From contig DAOVJU010000273.1 in NCBI GenBank assembly GCA_030632095.1, positions 1 to 5,489 of the forward strand: a stretch of 5,489 nt of DNA. Direction: 5' to 3'. The notes beneath the pieces were generated by a model, which made no database searches, was not told where the DNA came from, and saw only the letters and a program-made list of their open reading frames with translations. The DNA comes from Chlorobiota bacterium (GTDB lineage: Bacteria > Bacteroidota > Bacteroidia > Bacteroidales > B39-G9). Below are positions 1 through 5,489 of this stretch, piece after piece. The translations under genes and the position numbers were made by a program. The stretch's first letter is position 1, and each line of letters begins with the position of its first letter.

Positions 1-108
1 GATAAAGATGAGCTAAAACAGAGGATATATCAGTATTTGGATGAGATAAATCAAATGCCAAGCGTATTCACTTGGAAATGGAAACTGGATGAAATCGATA
101 TCGCATAA
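1..108 (+). CDS. C-terminal fragment of a probable IS630-family transposase
   Basis: An open frame enters from the left edge and ends at TAA 106-108, giving 35 visible residues. The tail contains RIYQYLDEINQ followed by FTWKWKLDEI. This resembles the end of IS630-type DDE transposases, where a short helix leads to an Asn/Pro-containing turn and an aromatic-x-W segment before the stop. The DDE catalytic residues would lie to the left, outside the window, so catalytic integrity cannot be judged. The gene converges on fabH, whose stop codon lies only 27 bases away. No terminal inverted repeat or TA target duplication can be assigned without the other end. The fragment is short, so an unrelated hypothetical protein remains possible. 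Confidence 0.5.
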   Translation, partial: DKDELKQRIYQYLDEINQMPSVFTWKWKLDEIDIA

Positions 109-135
109 TTGAAATGTTAATTTGGAATCGCTATA

Positions 136-1134
136 CTAGTTACTATCATACGCCCATTTAACATAGATTGCTCCCCAGGTAAATCCTCCGCCAAAAGCAG
201 CTAAGATTAAATTATCCCCTTTTTTTAATTTTTTCTCCCATTCCCATAAGCATAATGGAATTGTAGCGGATGTTGTATTTCCGTATCGCTCAATATTTAT
301 CATCACCTGTTCACGCTTAATTCCCATTCGGCGAGCAGTTGCATCAATAATTCTCATATTTGCCTGGTGAGGGACCAGCCATGCAAGATTGTCAGGCGTT
401 ATACCATGTTTTTCCATTATTTCAAGAGAAACATCAGCCATTTTTGATACCGCAAATTTAAAAACGGACTGTCCTTCCTGGTATACAAAATGCTCGCGGG
501 CATCAATAGTTTCATGTGAAGCAGGCTTACATGATCCTCCTGCTTTTTGATGCAAATATTTTCTGCCTGAACCATCAACATGAAAAATATGATCTATAAT
601 ACAATTATCATTGTTTGTTGGTTCTATTAATATTGCCCCGGCAGCATCACCAAAAATCGGGCAAGTTGTACGATCGGTATAATCTGTTATTGAAGACATT
701 TTATCAGCACCCACAACAACAACTTTTCTATATTGGCCAGATTCAATGAATTTTACTGCTGTAATTACGGCATAAACAAAACCCGAACAAGCAGCATTAA
801 TATCGTAACTAAACGCATTTTTAATCCCAACTTTATCGCTAATAATATTTGCTGTTGCCGGAAATGGCATATCACCTGTTACTGTAGCACAGATCAATAA
901 ATCAACTTCTTCCGGTTTAGTTCCTGTTTTTTTCAACAGTTTTTCAACTGCAGGGGCTCCCATATCAGAAGTCCCTTTTCCTTCACCTTTTAAAATATGA
1001 CGTTCCCTAATGCCAATACGGGTCATTATCCATTCATCACTGGTATCAACCATTTGGCTAAGTTCGTTATTTGTTAATATATATTCAGGAACAAAAGTTT
1101 CAACACCAGTAATTGCAGCGGTAATCTTTGTCAT
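136..1134 (-). CDS. fabH: Beta-ketoacyl-ACP synthase III (FabH)
   Basis: FabH condenses acetyl-CoA or another short acyl-CoA with malonyl-ACP in the cytosol, the first elongation step of type II fatty-acid synthesis. The protein has 332 residues, normal for the family. The catalytic triad is complete: Cys116 in NAACSGF, His256 in VPHQAN and Asn286 in YGNTTSA. Other family blocks are TSDEWIMTRIGIRERH (residues 31-46), FGDAAGA (161-167) and the C-terminal FGGGFTWGA. The ATG at 1134 is preferred because MTKITAAITG is a typical Bacteroidota FabH start. A TTG at 1152 would add only six unconserved residues. No Shine-Dalgarno sequence is present. It is the last visible gene of the operon, 51 bases after plsX. 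The thiolase-fold assignment is secure; substrate preference (acetyl versus branched primers) cannot be read from the sequence. Confidence 0.96.
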   Translation of the reverse strand: MTKITAAITGVETFVPEYILTNNELSQMVDTSDEWIMTRIGIRERHILKGEGKGTSDMGAPAVEKLLKKTGTKPEEVDLLICATVTGDMPFPATANIISDKVGIKNAFSYDINAACSGFVYAVITAVKFIESGQYRKVVVVGADKMSSITDYTDRTTCPIFGDAAGAILIEPTNNDNCIIDHIFHVDGSGRKYLHQKAGGSCKPASHETIDAREHFVYQEGQSVFKFAVSKMADVSLEIMEKHGITPDNLAWLVPHQANMRIIDATARRMGIKREQVMINIERYGNTTSATIPLCLWEWEKKLKKGDNLILAAFGGGFTWGAIYVKWAYDSN

Positions 1135-1185
1135 AATTATTGTTTTTAACAATCAGGATATTTTTAAGATTGCAAGTATAAATTT

Positions 1186-2139
1186 TTATGCTTTCACTTT
1201 AAAAGCTTCAGTAAATTTATTCACAAGGTTGGCATTTATTACATCTTTAGTATGTAGAATCATGTTTTTTATTGCAATTTTATTTGATGCACCATGTCCG
1301 ATAATAACATTTGAGTTAACACCAAGTATTGGTGTCCCTCCATAATTTTCAAAATTAAACCGTTCAAAAAATTCATCACTTAATTTACGTTTTTTAATAA
1401 GCGTGTAAAAAGCTTCAGCTTCTTTAAGAACTACATTTCCGGTAAATCCATCACAAACAATAATATCAGCTTTGTTTGCACTAAAAAAATCACTTCCTTC
1501 AACGTTTCCAATAAAATTGAAATCTTCAGTTTCTTTCATCAATTCATGCGTTGCTTTTGTAAGCAAATTTCCTTTTTCTTCTTCAGAACCAATATTTAAC
1601 AATCCAACTTTGGGGTTTTCAACCTTATGTACATTTTCCATATACATTGATCCCAACATAGCATACTGATAAAGTACATCCGGCCTGCAATCGGGATTAA
1701 TACCAACATCCATTAACAAACTGGTGCTTCCGTCAACATTAGGTACACAAGCTGTAATACATGGCCTGATAATTCCAGGAATTGATCGTATTAATAACAT
1801 CGTACCAACTAACATAGCACCTGTATTTCCCGCACTTGCAAAACCCTGGATCTCATTTTTTGCCAGCATTTTAAACCCAATGACAAGGCTTGAATTTTTC
1901 TTTTTCGCAAAAGTTTTTGCAGGATGTTCACCCATACCTATTACTTCTTCTGCATAAATGATATCAAAATTCCCGGGGTCGGATTTTTCTCTTTCAAGTA
2001 TTTCATGAATAGCTTTTTCCTGACCTAATAATACCAGTTTAGTATTTTCAGGTAATTCTTTATTTGCCAAAATTGATCCAAGAATGGTTGCTTCCGGTGC
2101 AAAATCCCCTCCTTGTATGTCAATTCCTATACGTACCAT
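1186..2139 (-). CDS. plsX: Phosphate acyltransferase (PlsX)
   Basis: PlsX converts acyl-ACP and inorganic phosphate into acyl-phosphate, the donor used by the membrane enzyme PlsY to acylate glycerol-3-phosphate. It is a peripheral membrane/cytosolic enzyme. The 317 residues are a normal length. Diagnostic blocks run in order: GGDFAPE (10-16), SAGNTGAM (102-109), DVGINPDCRPD (144-154), LLNIGSEEEKGN (180-191), GNVEGSDFF (211-219), CDGFTGNVVLK (229-239), GGTPILGV (267-274) and IIGHGASN (279-286). The N-terminal block reads DIQGGD where most homologues have D-x-M-GGD, a mild variation. The ATG at 2139 gives the expected N-terminus (MVRIGID). The gene lies 48 bases after rpmF and 51 before fabH, the classic rpmF-plsX-fabH arrangement. 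No internal promoter is obvious, so co-transcription is likely. Confidence 0.97.
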   Translation of the reverse strand: MVRIGIDIQGGDFAPEATILGSILANKELPENTKLVLLGQEKAIHEILEREKSDPGNFDIIYAEEVIGMGEHPAKTFAKKKNSSLVIGFKMLAKNEIQGFASAGNTGAMLVGTMLLIRSIPGIIRPCITACVPNVDGSTSLLMDVGINPDCRPDVLYQYAMLGSMYMENVHKVENPKVGLLNIGSEEEKGNLLTKATHELMKETEDFNFIGNVEGSDFFSANKADIIVCDGFTGNVVLKEAEAFYTLIKKRKLSDEFFERFNFENYGGTPILGVNSNVIIGHGASNKIAIKNMILHTKDVINANLVNKFTEAFKVKA

Positions 2140-2187
2140 GGTTATTGATTTTGGTTAGAAAAAATTATTAAAAAACAATGATTTAAA

Positions 2188-2376
2188 CTATGTAGTTGCG
2201 TTTTCAATAATCATTTTACCTTTATAATAAAGGCTTCCATCTACATAATATGCCCTGTGATACCGATGTACAGTTCCTGTAGTTGGACAAGTTGCCAGGG
2301 TTGGTAATTCCGCTTTATAATGTGTTCTTCTTTTATCTCTTCTTTGTTTTGAGATTTTTCTCTTTGGATGTGCCAT
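2188..2376 (-). CDS. rpmF: Large-subunit ribosomal protein bL32, zinc-free form
   Basis: This 62-residue basic protein is bL32 of the 50S subunit. The N-terminus MAHPKRKISKQRRDKRRTHY is the typical bL32 start, with initiator Met followed by Ala, and the middle reads ATCPTTGTVHRYHRAYY. Zinc-binding bL32 proteins carry two CxxC pairs. Here only Cys30 remains: the second position of the first pair is Thr33 and the second pair is absent, replaced by the segment YYVDGSLYY. This is the so-called C-minus form, seen in some Bacteroidota. Such proteins are thought to fold without zinc. The ATG at 2376 is unambiguous. The gene starts 13 bases after the DUF177 stop, so the two are almost certainly co-transcribed and perhaps translationally linked. 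Confidence 0.97.
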   Translation of the reverse strand: MAHPKRKISKQRRDKRRTHYKAELPTLATCPTTGTVHRYHRAYYVDGSLYYKGKMIIENATT

Positions 2377-2389
2377 TTTAATTATTTTA

Positions 2390-2908
2390 TTACATTAAAT
2401 CTTTTAGTTTATCCCAACGGGGATCAATCTTTTTATCATCATTAACTGAATAATTCTTCAGTTTGTTAAGCATTTCATTGTTACAAAGACTTTTTCCTTC
2501 CTTGTTATTACCGTGTACTTTTTTAATTGGTAAACTCAAATTTACAAATTCATAAACAAATTGAGCGATATTAAATTCATGCTCGTTTTCTGTAATTATT
2601 ATCATATCATCATTTTCATCACTTTCTTCATTTCCTGTTTTAACATACAGCTTTTGATGGTTTTCTATTTCTAAATCAAATTCATCCAAACACCTGTCAC
2701 ATTGCGTTTGTATCTTTCCATGAATTTTAAAATCAAGTACCAACATTCTGGATTGCTTTTCTATTTCCAATATAAGTTGAATATTTGCCTTCTCAATTTC
2801 TGAATTTTCAAAATGCTCAAAGAACTCGTTACCTATTTCGTACTTGAAACTACTCCTTCCAAGGCTTAATCCTTTAACAGGAAGGGTAAATTGTTTCAAA
2901 AAACTCAC
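2390..2908 (-). CDS. DUF177/YceD family protein, upstream partner of rpmF
   Basis: A member of the DUF177 (YceD) family, nearly always encoded directly before rpmF. Bacterial and plastid homologues have been linked to 23S rRNA accumulation or processing; a precise activity is not established here. From the GTG at 2908 the protein has 172 residues. It begins SFLKQFTLPVKGLSLG, matching the family N-terminus, followed by EFFEHF (28-33) and the conserved CxxC at Cys70/Cys73 in QTQCDRCLDEF. An acidic stretch EESDENDD spans 94-101. The phylum-typical ending DPRWDKLKDL spans 162-171. The frame is open to a TTG at 2956, but the extra 16 residues are hydrophobic, unlike the family, and would start upstream of the candidate promoter, so GTG 2908 is preferred. 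A TTG at 2899 is a less likely alternative. Confidence 0.88.
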   Translation of the reverse strand: MSFLKQFTLPVKGLSLGRSSFKYEIGNEFFEHFENSEIEKANIQLILEIEKQSRMLVLDFKIHGKIQTQCDRCLDEFDLEIENHQKLYVKTGNEESDENDDMIIITENEHEFNIAQFVYEFVNLSLPIKKVHGNNKEGKSLCNNEMLNKLKNYSVNDDKKIDPRWDKLKDLM

Positions 2909-2933
2909 AATAATTGTTTTAAAAAAATACGTG

Positions 2934-2941
2934 CAAAAATA
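2934..2941 (-). promoter_or_regulatory. Candidate Bacteroidota -7 promoter box for the DUF177-rpmF-plsX-fabH operon
   Basis: Read on the - strand, these bases are TATTTTTG, an exact match to the Bacteroidota -7 consensus TAnnTTTG. The box sits 25 bases before the GTG start at 2908, which would give a leader of roughly 20 bases. TTTG copies upstream (around 2954-2961) are closer than the usual -33 spacing, so only the -7 element is convincing. In such AT-rich DNA a chance match is quite possible. Confidence 0.35.
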
Positions 2942-3000
2942 TAAAAATATATTCAAACAAAAAATCTGAAGTTAGAAAATGTTTCCAGATAGGTTACACT

Positions 3001-3037
3001 AAAGAAAATTGCGCTGCGCAACTAGTAGATTCTCTTT
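3001..3037. repeat. Nested inverted repeat with GC-rich palindromic core
   Basis: The outer arms 3001-3009 (AAAGAAAAT) and 3029-3037 (ATTCTCTTT) pair with one mismatch. Inside, 3009-3021 reads TTGCGCTGCGCAA, a perfect six-base palindrome around one central T, directly followed by the palindrome ACTAGT (3021-3026). The GC-rich core stands out in very AT-rich surroundings. The outer and inner stems overlap at one base, so they could form alternative or nested hairpins. It lies between the phosphatase gene and the DUF177 operon. A dispersed repeat or a regulatory hairpin are both possible. Confidence 0.45.
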
Positions 3038-3074
3038 AAAGCTTGAACCGTCCGAAAAGCCAAAAAAAGAAAAT

Positions 3075-3166
3075 GCCACCAAAATACTAAAATACCAAAA
3101 CCCACAAAAGGTTTATTTCCAATGCCTTATCTTTTGTGTATCTTTGTGCTTTCGTGTCTTTGCGGC
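3075..3166. repeat. Intergenic inverted repeat with 37-base arms built of about 9-base units
   Basis: The left arm 3075-3111 and right arm 3130-3166 are inverted copies matching at 25 of 37 positions, separated by an 18-base loop. Both arms start or end with a GCC/GGC trinucleotide. Each arm is itself a degenerate repeat of about 9 bases, with units such as TTTTGTGTA, TCTTTGTGC and TTTCGTGTC in the right arm. It begins 11 bases after the stop codon of the phosphatase gene (counting in its direction). A transcript from that gene would fold it into a long imperfect hairpin, so it may end or stabilise that mRNA. Similar TTTGTG-rich intergenic stretches are, from memory, common in Bacteroidota genomes. 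Confidence 0.55.
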
Positions 3167-3177
3167 AAAAAACTTTT

Positions 3178-5489
3178 CTATATTCTGATTCCTATTACAC
3201 ATACATCGTCAATTTGATCTAAATCTCCTTTCCAATCTTTAAATGTTTTATCTAATATTTCTCTCTGTTCTTTCATTGGTTTGTTTATGTTTTCTAATAA
3301 TAAGCGTTTGAACGGTTTGTATTTAAACTTTTTACCTTTCTCACCTCCAAACTGGTCAGCGTAGCCGTCGGAGAAGATGTAAATTGTATCGCCTTTTTGC
3401 AAATTAATTTCGTGGTTGATAAACGGCTTCATATTTTCGTATATGGCAACAGGCTGTTTGCTGGGTTTTATTTCGTAAAGTTGTTGGTTGCTAGTTATTG
3501 GTTGCTGGTTTTTGAATTCAATTATTTTATCATTTTTAATTATTAATTCTTCATTCTTAATTATATAAAGCGGATTATTGGCACCAGAATATTCAAGCTT
3601 ATTTGTTTTTGTGTCAATTGTAATTGCTGCTACATCCATTCCATCCTTTGATTCTCCTTCTTTACCTTTTTGTTTAAGTGCTTTTATTATATATTCTCTC
3701 AGTTTATTTAAAATATCAGCAGGTGATGTAATGTTTTCTTTATTCACTATTTCATTTAAAAAGGCAACTCCCAACATGCTCATAAATGCACCAGGAACTC
3801 CGTGGCCTGTACAATCTACCGCAAGAACAATTACCATATTGTCTTGTTTTCCTATCCAGTAAAAGTCACCGCTTACAATATCGCGGGGTTTGTAAAGTAT
3901 AAAATAATCAGACAGTAAGGATGAAATATATTCATCTTCTGGTATTACCGCCGACTGTATTCTATAGGCATAATGTATGCTATCGGTTAGTTCTTCTTTT
4001 TGTTCGGCAATAAGGTCGCGTTGATTGGCAGCCAGGTCGCGCTGGGCTTCTATTTCGTCGCGTTGTGATGATATTTCTTCGTTTTGCTGGTTTATTTCTT
4101 CGTTTTGTTGGGCAAGCAGTATGTTAGCCCTGCGTTTCTGGCGGAACATTCGCAGTATGATAATTGAGAAAACAAGAACAATAACAAAACCTGCAAATGC
4201 TGAAAATATGATAACCAGTTGTTTGCGGTTTTGTGCCTGCTGGGCTTCTATGGTTTTTTTGTCTAGGAGTTTTTGCTTTTCCATTTTTTCTATTTGCAAC
4301 TGCTTTTTCTCTGCCTCGTACTTTACCTGCATTTCTGTAAGGGCTTTGGTTTTTTCTTCACTGAACATACTGTCTCGTGTTGAAATAAATATTTCGGCAA
4401 ATTCTATTGCTTTTTTATAGTTGCCAAGTTTTTTGTAGGCTCTCATTAGTTTTTTTGCAGCACTGTTTTCTCTTGGCATTGCTTCTATTTCTCTGGCAAG
4501 TTTAATTGATTTAATGCCATACTCAACGGCTTTGTGAAGATAATCTATCCCCTGGTTTTTGGTTAAAGTTATTGTATCAGCAAGTGCAATATATAAATCG
4601 GTAAAATTTGCATACATCAATGCTATCCCGTGTTTATCATTGAGTTCTTCATCTATTTTAAGTGATTTATGATAATATTCAATTGCTTTGTCATACTTGT
4701 CCGCCCTGACCTTTGGATCTTTGGCAGAAGAGCCTTGTTTTTTGTAAATATTGCCGATATTGTTGTAACAGTCAGACATTCCTTTTTTGTTGCTGAGTTC
4801 TTCCGTTATTTTAAGAGCTTCATTATAATACTCTATAGACTTGTTAAATAAGCTATCGCTTTTCACAAGGTTATCTTTGTAGTAAAAGCCTTGATTAGAG
4901 TGAACAAGGCCAATATTGTTGTAACTGGCAGACATTCCAATTTTATCGCCTTGTTCTTCATATATTTTAAGAGATTTATGATAATATTCTATTGCTTTAT
5001 CGTAAGTACCTTGATCATTGTGAACAATACCGATATTATTATAACAAGCAGACATTCCTTTTTTGTTGCCGAGTTCTTCAAATATTTTAAGAGATTTATG
5101 ATAATATTCAATTGCCTTGTCATAAGCACCATGATAATAATGAATGAGGCCGATATTACCGAAACAGGCAGACATTCCTTTTTTATCAGCGAGTTCTTCA
5201 AATGTTTCAAAAGCAATATGATAATATTCAATTGCCTTTTCGAAAGAGCCTTGATTTTTATGAACTACGCCAATATTCATATAACAATCTGACATTTCCT
5301 TTTTATCACCGAGTTCTTTATAAATTTTAAGAGCTTTATGATAATATTCTATTGCCTTGTCATAAGAGCCTTGAGAATAGTGAACGACGCCGATATTGTT
5401 GTAAATGTTTGACATTCCTTTTTCGTTGCCGAGTTCTTCATCTATTTTAAGAGCTTTAAGAAAATATTCAATTGCCTTGTCATAAGAGC
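3178..5489 (-). CDS. TPR receptor-like protein with one membrane segment and C-terminal SpoIIE/PP2C-type phosphatase (5' truncated)
   Basis: Probably a sensor that dephosphorylates serine/threonine on a partner such as an anti-sigma-factor antagonist; the partner is not visible here. Residues are numbered from the Met codon at 5413-5415, an internal TPR methionine. The frame stays open for 24 more codons to the window edge (SYDKAIEYFLKALKI...), so the true start is missing. Order: tandem TPRs (to about 345), coiled coil 352-397, membrane helix 399-421, positively charged RMFRQKRR, six-heptad coiled coil 437-478, then the phosphatase domain 504-745. Phosphatase motifs are SGDFYW (Asp517), VDCTGHGVPGAFMS (Asp534), GMDVAA (592-597), YSGANNPLYI (609-618), FSDGYADQFGG (Asp683) and DQIDDV (733-738). 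All expected metal-binding acidic positions are present, so it should be active. The positive charge after the helix suggests a cytoplasmic phosphatase and an outside or periplasmic TPR part, as in related Bacteroidota proteins. Confidence 0.93.
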   Translation of the reverse strand, partial: SYDKAIEYFLKALKIDEELGNEKGMSNIYNNIGVVHYSQGSYDKAIEYYHKALKIYKELGDKKEMSDCYMNIGVVHKNQGSFEKAIEYYHIAFETFEELADKKGMSACFGNIGLIHYYHGAYDKAIEYYHKSLKIFEELGNKKGMSACYNNIGIVHNDQGTYDKAIEYYHKSLKIYEEQGDKIGMSASYNNIGLVHSNQGFYYKDNLVKSDSLFNKSIEYYNEALKITEELSNKKGMSDCYNNIGNIYKKQGSSAKDPKVRADKYDKAIEYYHKSLKIDEELNDKHGIALMYANFTDLYIALADTITLTKNQGIDYLHKAVEYGIKSIKLAREIEAMPRENSAAKKLMRAYKKLGNYKKAIEFAEIFISTRDSMFSEEKTKALTEMQVKYEAEKKQLQIEKMEKQKLLDKKTIEAQQAQNRKQLVIIFSAFAGFVIVLVFSIIILRMFRQKRRANILLAQQNEEINQQNEEISSQRDEIEAQRDLAANQRDLIAEQKEELTDSIHYAYRIQSAVIPEDEYISSLLSDYFILYKPRDIVSGDFYWIGKQDNMVIVLAVDCTGHGVPGAFMSMLGVAFLNEIVNKENITSPADILNKLREYIIKALKQKGKEGESKDGMDVAAITIDTKTNKLEYSGANNPLYIIKNEELIIKNDKIIEFKNQQPITSNQQLYEIKPSKQPVAIYENMKPFINHEINLQKGDTIYIFSDGYADQFGGEKGKKFKYKPFKRLLLENINKPMKEQREILDKTFKDWKGDLDQIDDVCVIGIRI
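3480..3510 (-). repeat. Heptanucleotide microsatellite-like repeat inside the phosphatase domain
   Basis: On the coding strand, four imperfect copies of a 7-base unit (AACCAGC, AACCAAT, AACTAGC, AACCAAC) plus a final AAC encode NQQPITSNQQL. The stretch sits in the loop between the YSGANNPLYI motif and the KQPVAIY strand. A unit of 7 bases is not a multiple of 3, so gain or loss of one copy would shift the frame, while three copies add seven residues. Confidence 0.65.
3532..3564 (-). repeat. AT-rich direct repeat translated as IIKNEEL-IIKN
   Basis: The 12-base segments 3532-3543 (ATTTTTAATTAT) and 3553-3564 (ATTCTTAATTAT) differ at one base and lie 21 bases apart. On the coding strand they give the repeated tetrapeptide IIKN, seven residues apart, directly after the conserved NNPLY of the phosphatase. 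It looks like an AT-rich simple repeat taken into the reading frame, next to the heptanucleotide repeat at 3480-3510. Confidence 0.55.
3982..4107 (-). repeat. Six 21-base units encoding a heptad coiled coil after the membrane helix
   Basis: These 126 bases encode six seven-residue units in a row: QNEEINQ, QNEEISS, QRDEIEA, QRDLAAN, QRDLIAE and QKEELTD. Each unit begins with Gln and carries a hydrophobic residue at its fifth position except QRDLAAN, where Leu is fourth. The segment joins the membrane helix (4153-4221) to the phosphatase domain, the place where signalling helices pass conformational changes in receptor phosphatases. The exact 21-base spacing suggests growth by duplication. Confidence 0.75.
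4609..5489 (-). repeat. In-phase tandem DNA repeat encoding TPR units (120-base period)
   Basis: Four complete units of exactly 120 bases (5278-5397, 5158-5277, 5038-5157, 4918-5037) each encode a 40-residue TPR of the form NIG-x-x-H-x-x-x-G-x-[YF]-[DE]-K-A-I-E-Y-Y-H, ending GMSACYN or similar. A partial unit runs off the right edge. Two further units are longer, 4762-4917 (52 residues) and 4609-4761 (51 residues), because of inserts between the two TPR helices. Nucleotide similarity between units is high; the AATTGCCTTGTCATAAG-like segment recurs almost unchanged. This suggests recent duplication or ongoing recombination between units. A more divergent TPR-like region follows, down to about 4380. 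Confidence 0.9.

Noticed and set aside
1135..1152. Upstream TTG start for fabH adding six residues
   Set aside because: The family N-terminus begins at MTKITAAITG, encoded from the ATG at 1134; the extra residues have no family support.
1010..1345. + strand open frame spanning the fabH start and plsX end
   Set aside because: Overlaps two certain genes on the opposite strand. Hydrophobic content reflects antisense of AT-rich coding DNA.
2909..2956. Upstream TTG start for the DUF177 gene adding 16 hydrophobic residues
   Set aside because: DUF177 proteins are soluble and start near the SFLKQFTLP block. The extension would lie across the candidate promoter box and is not family-like.
4025..4420. 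+ strand open frame of 131 codons
   Set aside because: Antisense to the coiled-coil and membrane region of the phosphatase gene. The Ser/Phe/Cys-rich translation has no domain character.
4989..5231. - strand 80-codon open frame in another frame within the TPR array
   Set aside because: A different-frame reading of the same 120-base repeats, fully inside the certain phosphatase frame.
4891..5292. Long + strand open frame over the TPR region, with repeated peptide segments
   Set aside because: It is the antisense shadow of the TPR repeats. Its periodicity comes from the 120-base coding repeat on the - strand, and its hydrophobic, Ile/Phe-rich product resembles no known family.
4918..5489. Regular repeats that could be mistaken for a CRISPR array
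   Set aside because: The period is 120 bases, similarity extends over the whole unit with no unique spacers, and each unit encodes a TPR in one open frame.

Overview
The window looks like chromosomal DNA from an AT-rich member of the Bacteroidota. The evidence is the gene order DUF177/YceD - rpmF - plsX - fabH, the phylum-type protein ends (FabH starting MTKITAAITG, DUF177 ending DPRWDKLKDL), the absence of clear Shine-Dalgarno sequences with A/T-rich leaders instead, and a large TPR-SpoIIE phosphatase of a kind common in this phylum. No finer placement is justified from the sequence alone.

Layout. Bases 1-108 (+ strand) hold the last 35 codons of a gene resembling the C-terminal tail of an IS630-family transposase. 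From about 136 to 2908, all on the - strand and read right to left, is a compact lipid/ribosome operon: a DUF177 protein (GTG start at 2908), ribosomal protein bL32 (rpmF), the phosphate acyltransferase PlsX and the ketoacyl-ACP synthase FabH, with gaps of 13, 48 and 51 bases. FabH starts fatty-acid chains; PlsX turns finished acyl-ACP into acyl-phosphate for phospholipid synthesis; bL32 and the DUF177 protein tie the operon to ribosome production.

Bases 2909-3177 are noncoding. They hold a possible promoter for the operon and two inverted repeats, one built from degenerate 9-base units. From 3178 to the right edge (- strand) runs a large, 5'-truncated gene for a membrane-anchored receptor-like phosphatase: tandem 40-residue TPRs, a coiled coil, one membrane segment, a six-heptad coiled coil and a C-terminal SpoIIE/PP2C-type serine/threonine phosphatase. 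Its start lies outside the window, because the TPR reading frame is still open at base 5489.

No wholly new system is visible. The most notable points are the simple-sequence repeats translated inside the phosphatase domain, the in-phase 120-base TPR repeats, the intergenic inverted repeat, and a transposase remnant lying against the end of fabH where other lipid genes often follow in this phylum.
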